Positions 1 through 4,899 of a DNA stretch of 6,963 nucleotides are shown in pieces. The position numbers were made by a program, and so were the translations under genes. The notes under the pieces are model-generated. The model saw only the letters and a program-made list of their open reading frames with translations. It had not been told where the DNA came from and did no database searches. Numbering within the stretch: the stretch's first letter is position 1; every line of letters starts with the position of its first letter. The DNA is from Lachnospiraceae bacterium (GTDB taxonomy: Bacteria > Bacillota_A > Clostridia > Lachnospirales > Lachnospiraceae), in contig JAISHZ010000008.1 in NCBI GenBank assembly GCA_031262285.1, forward strand, positions 1-6,963, in the 5' to 3' direction.

Positions 1-594
1 CCGATCCGCGCTGGCAAGCGTCTGCCCTCCTACATTGGAGTTGTCAGAAATAATGGCTGTTACCCTCGCCCAGTTGGCTCCGACGGCAGTCACGCGACCG
101 ACCAGACCTCCCTGTGCGATGACATTCATGTCCACTTTCACCCCGTCTTCCTCTCCTTTGTCGATTTCAAAGGTGGAAAACCAATTGCCGGAATCGTTGG
201 CAATGACTCTGGCACCGATCTTGTCATAATCGGCATACTGTTCGTCCAATTCATAAAGCTGACGAAGGGTATGCAGTTCGTACCAGTCCTGTTGTAATAA
301 AATATTCTCCTGTGTCAAGGACGTAACATCTTCCCGTAGTTGCTCATTCTCCGCAAGAAGTCTGCGAATCTCCACGAGTTCCTGTGAACGATCAGAAAGC
401 CATCCCCCGATCTTCGCGATCCCCTGTTGGAAAGGGATTACGACATATCCGGCCGCTGAACCCAGCGGCTTTTGAAAGAGATCCGTTCCGAAAGTCAAGA
501 GCATCAAGGAACAGCATAGGATTGTTAAAATAAAAAGGAGGTATTTACTTGGTAAAGTAAACCGCTCTCCCTTTTTTTTGATGATCGGACTCAT
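1..594 (-). CDS. mreC: Rod shape-determining protein MreC (3' end cut by window edge)
   Basis: MreC is a bitopic membrane protein of the elongasome. It links cytoplasmic MreB and MreD to the periplasmic-side cell-wall synthases. The 198 visible codons show the family layout: a basic cytoplasmic start (MSPIIKKKGERF), one transmembrane helix at about residues 18-37 (YLLFILTILCCSLMLL), a coiled-coil-forming stretch at about 66-118 rich in Glu/Leu/Gln, and then the start of the beta domain (KIGARVIANDSGNWFSTFEID, GEEDGVKVDMNVIAQGGLVGRV, TAIISDNSNVG), which matches conserved MreC sequence closely. The rest of the beta domain lies beyond base 1. The start ATG overlaps the mreB stop as ATGA (591-594), and a GAGGG Shine-Dalgarno (604-608) lies inside the mreB coding end, 9 nt upstream. 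Translational coupling to mreB is therefore likely. MreD would be expected next. Confidence 0.95.
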   Translation of the reverse strand, partial: MSPIIKKKGERFTLPSKYLLFILTILCCSLMLLTFGTDLFQKPLGSAAGYVVIPFQQGIAKIGGWLSDRSQELVEIRRLLAENEQLREDVTSLTQENILLQQDWYELHTLRQLYELDEQYADYDKIGARVIANDSGNWFSTFEIDKGEEDGVKVDMNVIAQGGLVGRVTAVGANWARVTAIISDNSNVGGQTLASADR

Positions 595-1601
595 TTTCCC
601 ATTCCCTCTATCGCGTAGGCTACTGTTTTATAATTTTCATCTTTGATTACTTTGGAAAGACCGATTGCCACGCTTGTAATTGGGTTTTCCGAAGCGTTGA
701 CGGTAAGTCCCGTCCCACCCTCTAAACGTTGCATTAAGTGATTCACGCTGGACGCGCCACCGGTCAAATAAATCCCATGTCGGTAAATATCCGCCGCCAA
801 TTCCGGAGGAGTTCTTTCTAATATGACTTTCACGTTGTCAATGATCGACAGGAAATGCTCTTCCATGGATTCATCCAATAGTCTTGTCGGAATCGCTCGT
901 TCCACGGGGAGTCCCGTTACGATGTCTCTGCCATACACCACGGCGGGGTTGTTTTGTTCTTCCAAATCCCGTAATGCGATCTTAACCGTCTCAGCAGTCT
1001 TGCCACCGATTATCAAACTGAATTCTCTACGGATCGCGGAGCGAATTGATTCGTCAAATTTCATTCCGCCTACTTTGATCAGTTTGCTCAGTACGATCCC
1101 ACCCAGAGACAGAATGGAAATCTCTGTCGTCTCATACCCGACGTTTACGACCATGACGCCTTGGGAGTTTTTGACATCTATGTTCATACCCAAGCCGTCA
1201 GCAACCGCCTTTTCTACGACCATAATGCGTCGCGCTTTGACATTGGCATTGCGAATCAGATCATAAAAAGCGCGCTTTTCAACCCCTGTGACATCGGTGG
1301 GTACCGCAATATAGTAATCAGCAGGACGGATATTGCCTTTTTGTTGATCGGTCACGAAATAGCGAATCAAGGTATCCATGTTTTTGATATCCGCGATGAC
1401 ACCCCCGGACAAAGGATATGTTATTTGAATATTTGCCGGTGCTTTCTCATACATATCAAATGCGGAATCACCGTAGGCAAAAAGAGCATTCTTCTTTTCG
1501 ATCGCGATCATGTTCTTTTCCACCATGATGTTTTCATCATTGCGGTTATAGATCTTAATGTTGTTCGTACCAAGGTCTATTCCAAATGCATTGTTACCCA
1601 A
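591..1601 (-). CDS. mreB: MreB-family actin-like cell shape protein, divergent active site
   Basis: MreB forms membrane-bound ATP-dependent filaments that guide lateral cell-wall synthesis. Read from a TTG at 1601 the product is 336 residues, the usual family length. The actin fold landmarks are present: phosphate-1 GIDLGTNN (7-14), GVIADI before subdomain IB, VPTDVTGVEKRAF (100-112), phosphate-2 NVGYETTEIS (153-162), and the adenosine motif YLTGGASSVNHL (278-289), preceded by the MreB signature ERTPPELAADI. A longer in-frame reading begins at a TTG at 1625. I prefer 1601 because GGAAAGGGG (1608-1616) sits 6 nt before it and the protein then starts like other MreBs (MGNNAFGIDLGT). Oddities: the conserved catalytic-loop pattern EEP is EKA at 130-132, and the GGGTTE loop is GYETTE. 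Lachnospiraceae MreBs are, as I recall, also divergent here. The gene sits 33 nt after radC and overlaps mreC. Confidence 0.95.
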   Translation of the reverse strand: MGNNAFGIDLGTNNIKIYNRNDENIMVEKNMIAIEKKNALFAYGDSAFDMYEKAPANIQITYPLSGGVIADIKNMDTLIRYFVTDQQKGNIRPADYYIAVPTDVTGVEKRAFYDLIRNANVKARRIMVVEKAVADGLGMNIDVKNSQGVMVVNVGYETTEISILSLGGIVLSKLIKVGGMKFDESIRSAIRREFSLIIGGKTAETVKIALRDLEEQNNPAVVYGRDIVTGLPVERAIPTRLLDESMEEHFLSIIDNVKVILERTPPELAADIYRHGIYLTGGASSVNHLMQRLEGGTGLTVNASENPITSVAIGLSKVIKDENYKTVAYAIEGMGK

Positions 1602-1607
1602 GGTGTG

Positions 1608-1616
1608 CCCCTTTCC
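1608..1616 (-). promoter_or_regulatory. Shine-Dalgarno that selects the TTG start of mreB
   Basis: On the minus strand GGAAAGGGG is followed by a 6-nt spacer (CACACC) and TTG at 1601. No comparable purine run stands at a normal distance before the alternative upstream TTG at 1625. The assignment is from sequence only. Confidence 0.7.
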
Positions 1617-1634
1617 GCTCTGCAAAATTGTGGT

Positions 1635-2309
1635 TTATATGTAGTGTAACTCTTTTAGACTCGTATAAACATTGTCGCCGATGATTACATGATCAATTAA
1701 ATAAATACCGATGTCCGCTCCTGCCCGTAACACCGCTTCCGTTAGCGTTAGGTCAGATTTGCTCGGATTGGGATCTCCGCTTGGATGATTATGGATCAGC
1801 ATAATACTGGACGCTTTCGACCACAACGCTTCGATAAAGATCTCTCTTGGTGAAATCAAAGACATCCTCGCGCTTCCTTTGGAAAGGAGGGATTCTTTGA
1901 GTAGGCGTAATTTCGTGTCCAAACACGCCAAAAAAACACATTCTGTCTGTTCATGGCGCAACCGCTCCATATAGTATTCTGCGACTGTATGAGGTTGGAG
2001 AAAGGATAATGTCGATTTGGCTTTTGCACGGCTAAACCGCAAAGTTAACTCCATCAGACATTGGATTCTGACAGCCTTGACCATGCCGATTCCTTTGATC
2101 GACATCAGCTGATCCAATGTGACATCATACAACCCGAGAAGTCCACCCTTAGGGTTGTGATCCGCTAAGCGCATGACTTCATCTGCTATTTGCATGACGC
2201 CTGCTTCTTTGGTTCCCGATCGAAGAATGATCGCTAAGAGTTCTCGATCGGTCAAAACTTGTGGTCCAAATTGCAGATATTTCTCGTAGGGCAAAGTATC
2301 AGTGTACAT
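1635..2309 (-). CDS. radC: RadC family (UPF0758) JAB/MPN-domain protein
   Basis: This is a RadC/YeeS-family protein. The N-terminal part starts LPYEKYLQFGPQVLTDRELLAIILRSGT, the family opening, and continues into a helix-hairpin-helix segment at about 68-88 (MSIKGIGMVKAVRI). The C-terminal JAMM/MPN metalloprotease-like domain has its metal motif intact: HNHPSGDPNPS at 173-183 and Asp186, giving H-x-H, Ser183 and Asp186, with Glu139 as the probable acidic partner. The ending (LIDHVIIGDNVYTSLKE) is also typical. The 224-residue length is normal. Despite its name, a role in DNA repair is not established for the family; the biochemical function is unknown. The ATG at 2309 is preceded by AAAGGAG (2318-2324) with 8-nt spacing. 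It leads the mreBC unit, an arrangement common in Firmicutes, and a candidate promoter lies about 130 nt upstream. Confidence 0.95.
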   Translation of the reverse strand: MYTDTLPYEKYLQFGPQVLTDRELLAIILRSGTKEAGVMQIADEVMRLADHNPKGGLLGLYDVTLDQLMSIKGIGMVKAVRIQCLMELTLRFSRAKAKSTLSFLQPHTVAEYYMERLRHEQTECVFLACLDTKLRLLKESLLSKGSARMSLISPREIFIEALWSKASSIMLIHNHPSGDPNPSKSDLTLTEAVLRAGADIGIYLIDHVIIGDNVYTSLKELHYI

Positions 2310-2442
2310 TGTGATGTCTCCTTTGAACGCTTACCGCCTTCTCCGCATAAAGCATTCATCCAAAGACATTTGAAACCCATCCATTTCCACCGTGTTCGTC
2401 AAAAAAACGGCGTTTGTACGTGAAAAGCTCATTGCTTCCGAC

Positions 2443-2471
2443 ATTGTAGCACAATTTCAAAATTGTGTACA
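2443..2471 (-). promoter_or_regulatory. Candidate sigma-A promoter for the radC-mreB-mreC unit
   Basis: Reading the minus strand, TACAAT (2443-2448) is preceded by TGC, giving an extended -10 (TGnTATAAT type, 5 of 6 in the hexamer). A weak -35, TGTACA (2466-2471), lies 17 bp upstream. This is the only large intergenic gap in the window and it directly precedes radC. The predicted transcript would have a leader of about 125 nt. Strength and use are inferred. Confidence 0.5.
2450..2467. promoter_or_regulatory. Operator-like 18-nt dyad in the promoter spacer
   Basis: The sequence cacaatttcaaaattgtg is a perfect inverted repeat with 8-bp arms and a 2-bp centre. It fills the spacer between the proposed -35 and -10 of the radC promoter, where a bound dimeric repressor would block RNA polymerase. 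It has no T-tract, and a 2-nt loop is too short for a natural RNA hairpin with this stem, so a DNA-binding site is the likelier reading. No regulator can be named. Confidence 0.4.
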
Positions 2472-2497
2472 TTCCTTTCCGGAAAAAGTGAAGGATT

Positions 2498-3844
2498 TTA
2501 TTTCGCGTATTTTTTTAAGGAAATCAGTGCGTTTTCGACATCTGTAAGGCATAATTCGTTCGCATCCACCATCTCCTGCAGTGTCTTTTGCGCGCCATAT
2601 TTGGCGTGCTGCCATGTCAACCCACCTTGAAAATATACTGTATAGGGTTCTCTCATAGGAGCATCAGCTGACAATTCTATCGAAGCGCCGGATACGAAAG
2701 CACCTGCTGCCATAATCACCGGATCTTCATACCCCGGCATCGCCCAAGGTTGTGGTACCACATGAGCATCAATCGGCGCTGCCGCTTGTATGCCGCGGCA
2801 AAAAGCGCACACTTTCGGCGCGTCGCCAAAGGTAATGGCTTGTACGATGTCTGTGCGTTCCTGCGAAGCGCTCGGATGCGCCATATAGCCTAGACCTTCG
2901 TACAATGCTGCCGTAAAGACTGCTCCTTTATGTGCACTGGCTGTCACCGTTGGCGCCAAAAAGAGTCCTTGATAAAAGGGACCTAACACCCCCAACGAAG
3001 CGCCGACTTCTCTTCCCAATCCCGGTGCAGTCAATCGGTAAGCGGCATTTTCCACAAAGGGTTGTTTGCCTACGATATATCCACCGATGGGAGCCAGACC
3101 CCCTCCCGGATTCTTAATGAGTGATCCGGCTACTAAATCCGCACCTACATCTGTCGGCTCTGTCATTTCTACGAATTCACCATAGCAATTGTCTACCATA
3201 CAGATCAAATCCGGCTTCTGTTGCTTTAGAAATTGTATCAACGCACCAATTTGTGCGAGGGGAAAGGAAGGTCTGGTCTGATACCCTTTTGAACGTTGAA
3301 TCAGCGCCAGTTTGGTTTTGGGCGATATTGCTTTATGAATTTGCGCGTAATCAAAACTTCCGTCCGGTAATAGCTCCACCAATTGATGTGTGATCCCATA
3401 TTCCGCTAGAGATCCAACACTGGGGCGCATACCAATGACTCCTTCCATGGTGTCGTATGGTTTCCCTGCCGGGAGCAACAATTCGTCGCCCGGTCGTAAA
3501 TTGCCTGCAAGCGCGGTTGTAATCGCACAGGTTCCGCTGATGATTTGTGCTCGTACCAGAGCCGATTGTGTATGAAAAATAGACGCATAGACTTTTTCCA
3601 GGGTGTCGCGACCCAAATCATCATATCCATACCCGGTTGTCCCGCACAAATGCGCTTCGCTGACTCTATATTGCTGCATGGCGTGTAAAACCTTGAGTTG
3701 ATTGTATTCCGCGATCTCGTCGATCTGTTCAAATCGCTTTGAAAGATGATCTTGTACGTTTTGCGCGTAACGGACGATGAGTGAATCGATATGAAGTTCC
3801 TGTTGGTAAAAATTCTGAATCGTCGTATTTACTTGAGTAGTCAT
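2498..3844 (-). CDS. ynbB: PLP-dependent methionine gamma-lyase family protein (YnbB / aluminium resistance family)
   Basis: This is a fold-type I pyridoxal-phosphate enzyme of the Met_gamma_lyase/YnbB family, 448 residues from the ATG at 3844. Cofactor-site signatures are clear: the phosphate-binding loop SGTCAITTAL at about 103-112, Asp218 in VDNCYGEFVE (pairs with the pyridine nitrogen) and the Schiff-base lysine in GSLIKNPGGGLAP (Lys244). AHLCGTTGYGYDDLGRDTLE near the N-terminus and HVVPQPWAMPGYEDPVIMAAGAF near the C-terminus are characteristic of this family rather than of true MGL. The substrate is not established; older annotations say aluminium resistance, newer ones cystathionine/methionine lyase-like. 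An ATG four codons upstream (3856) is possible, but GGAG (3851-3854) lies 6 nt before 3844 and supports the shorter form. It follows miaA by 44 nt and probably ends the mutL-miaA unit. B. subtilis also keeps ynbB close to miaA. Confidence 0.9.
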   Translation of the reverse strand: MTTQVNTTIQNFYQQELHIDSLIVRYAQNVQDHLSKRFEQIDEIAEYNQLKVLHAMQQYRVSEAHLCGTTGYGYDDLGRDTLEKVYASIFHTQSALVRAQIISGTCAITTALAGNLRPGDELLLPAGKPYDTMEGVIGMRPSVGSLAEYGITHQLVELLPDGSFDYAQIHKAISPKTKLALIQRSKGYQTRPSFPLAQIGALIQFLKQQKPDLICMVDNCYGEFVEMTEPTDVGADLVAGSLIKNPGGGLAPIGGYIVGKQPFVENAAYRLTAPGLGREVGASLGVLGPFYQGLFLAPTVTASAHKGAVFTAALYEGLGYMAHPSASQERTDIVQAITFGDAPKVCAFCRGIQAAAPIDAHVVPQPWAMPGYEDPVIMAAGAFVSGASIELSADAPMREPYTVYFQGGLTWQHAKYGAQKTLQEMVDANELCLTDVENALISLKKYAK

Positions 3845-3850
3845 TTCATT

Positions 3851-3854
3851 CTCC
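3851..3854 (-). promoter_or_regulatory. Shine-Dalgarno deciding the ynbB start
   Basis: GGAG lies 6 nt before the ATG at 3844. The alternative in-frame ATG at 3856 has no purine-rich run at a workable distance (upstream is AACAGTACCCTACAGA). The site overlaps the alternative start, so both cannot be used equally well. Confidence 0.6.
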
Positions 3855-3874
3855 ATTCTGTAGGGTACTGTTCA

Positions 3875-3925
3875 TGCGGTTCGCCGATTTACGTTTTAGG
3901 GGTAGTGTTTCCCGGACGAACCGCA
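3875..3925 (-). other. Intercistronic inverted repeat (hairpin) joining the miaA 3' end and the ynbB leader
   Basis: The arms TGCGGTTCG (minus strand, 3917-3925, inside miaA codons 313-316) and CGAACCGCA (3875-3883, in the 44-nt gap) are perfect 9-bp complements. In RNA, one inner U-G plus C-G pair and outer wobble pairs could extend the stem. The loop is 33 nt and contains the miaA stop codon. No U-tract follows, so this is not a standard intrinsic terminator. It could be an mRNA processing or stability element, or affect ynbB translation. Confidence 0.5.
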
Positions 3926-4863
3926 CAAGACTTTTGGAGTATCGCGCATACTAGCGCTTTTTCGTCGCCGTACTCCTGTCGATCTAGCCATATTGTCTCT
4001 CTTTCACGACGAAACCATGTTAATTGACGTTTTGCGAAGTGTCTGGTGTTCTTTTTGATGTCGTCTATTGCTTGATCAAGGGTGCACTTCTTATTTAAAT
4101 ATGCTAGAATTTCGCGATAGCCCAGTCCCTGCATGGATGTCATTTTATCGTGACAGCCTTTGTTTTGTAATTCTTGTACTTCCGCAACCAGTCCGGCTGC
4201 AATCATATCCTCTACGCGTTTGTTAATCCGTTCATAGATCTTCGCTCGATCATCCGTTAATACAAAAAATGAGGTTTGGTAAGCAGGTTCCTTTTCATGT
4301 TGAGAATTGTTGTGCTCTGAAATAGGACAACCGGAAAGTTTGTGGAATTCCAGTGCGCGGATGATTCGTTTGCTATTGTGGGGATGGATGGTTTGTGCGG
4401 ATTTGGGATCAACCTTTTGCAGTTGTTCGTGGAGGTAAGAGGCACCTTTTTGCTGTGCGGTTTGTTCTAACTGTAATCGGTATTCGTTGTCTTGTTCCAT
4501 CTGCGTGAAATCAATATCGTAAAGAATCGCTTGAATATAAAATCCGGTTCCTCCCGTCAAAATGGGTATACGCCCTCTTTCGTGTATTTCCGTGATTGCT
4601 TGTTTCGCCATTTGCTGAAACTTAACGACATGAAATTCTTCCCAGGGATCTAGAATATCAATCCCATGATGTGGAATCCCACGCATTTCTTCCGTGGTGA
4701 TTTTGGCTGATCCAATATTCATGCCGCGATAGACTTGCATAGAATCTGCTGATACGACTTCGCCGCCGATCTGTTTCGCTAATGTCACTGCCAAGGAGGA
4801 TTTTCCGATTGCAGTTGGTCCTGCTATGATTAGTAAAGGAGGTTTGTTGGAGGTTTCTTTCAT
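3889..4863 (-). CDS. miaA: tRNA dimethylallyltransferase MiaA
   Basis: MiaA transfers the dimethylallyl group of DMAPP to N6 of A37 in tRNAs reading UNN codons. The 324-residue product carries the family motifs in order: P-loop GPTAIGKS (15-22), DSMQVYRGMNIGSAK (40-54) with Asp40 matching the general base of known MiaA enzymes, IPHHGIDILDPWEEF, the channel motif ILTGGTGFYIQAI (101-113), the tRNA-binding segment including KRIIRALE, MQGLGYREI, and KKNTRHFAKRQLTWF (270-284). The ATG at 4863 is preceded by AAGGG (4873-4877) with 9-nt spacing. It lies 36 nt after mutL, the usual mutL-miaA pairing. No hfq follows, unlike in several Firmicutes. The last dozen residues (from Ser312) look like a non-conserved tail, partly encoded within the left arm of an inverted repeat. 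Confidence 0.97.
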   Translation of the reverse strand: MKETSNKPPLLIIAGPTAIGKSSLAVTLAKQIGGEVVSADSMQVYRGMNIGSAKITTEEMRGIPHHGIDILDPWEEFHVVKFQQMAKQAITEIHERGRIPILTGGTGFYIQAILYDIDFTQMEQDNEYRLQLEQTAQQKGASYLHEQLQKVDPKSAQTIHPHNSKRIIRALEFHKLSGCPISEHNNSQHEKEPAYQTSFFVLTDDRAKIYERINKRVEDMIAAGLVAEVQELQNKGCHDKMTSMQGLGYREILAYLNKKCTLDQAIDDIKKNTRHFAKRQLTWFRRERETIWLDRQEYGDEKALVCAILQKSCAVRPGNTTPKT

Positions 4864-4899
4864 TTTGTATTTCCCTTGCGATTTCTTGATTGAGGAAGT

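Noticed and set aside
35..229. Plus-strand open frame of 64 codons near the left edge.
   Set aside because: It lies antisense to conserved MreC beta-domain sequence and shows no features of its own.
1602..1625. Extended mreB start at TTG 1625.
   Set aside because: The added eight residues are encoded by the ribosome-binding region itself and are not MreB-like.
823..1649. Two overlapping plus-strand open frames opposite mreB.
   Set aside because: They lie entirely or almost entirely within the well-supported mreB gene and have no recognisable motifs.
2472..2500. Possible intrinsic terminator after ynbB (tttccggaaa dyad).
   Set aside because: The 10-nt dyad has no loop and is not followed by a T-run on the minus strand; at best it is a DNA site.
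3406..3732. Minus-strand open frame of 108 codons in a different frame inside ynbB.
   Set aside because: It is covered by the conserved PLP-enzyme reading, and its translation resembles nothing known.
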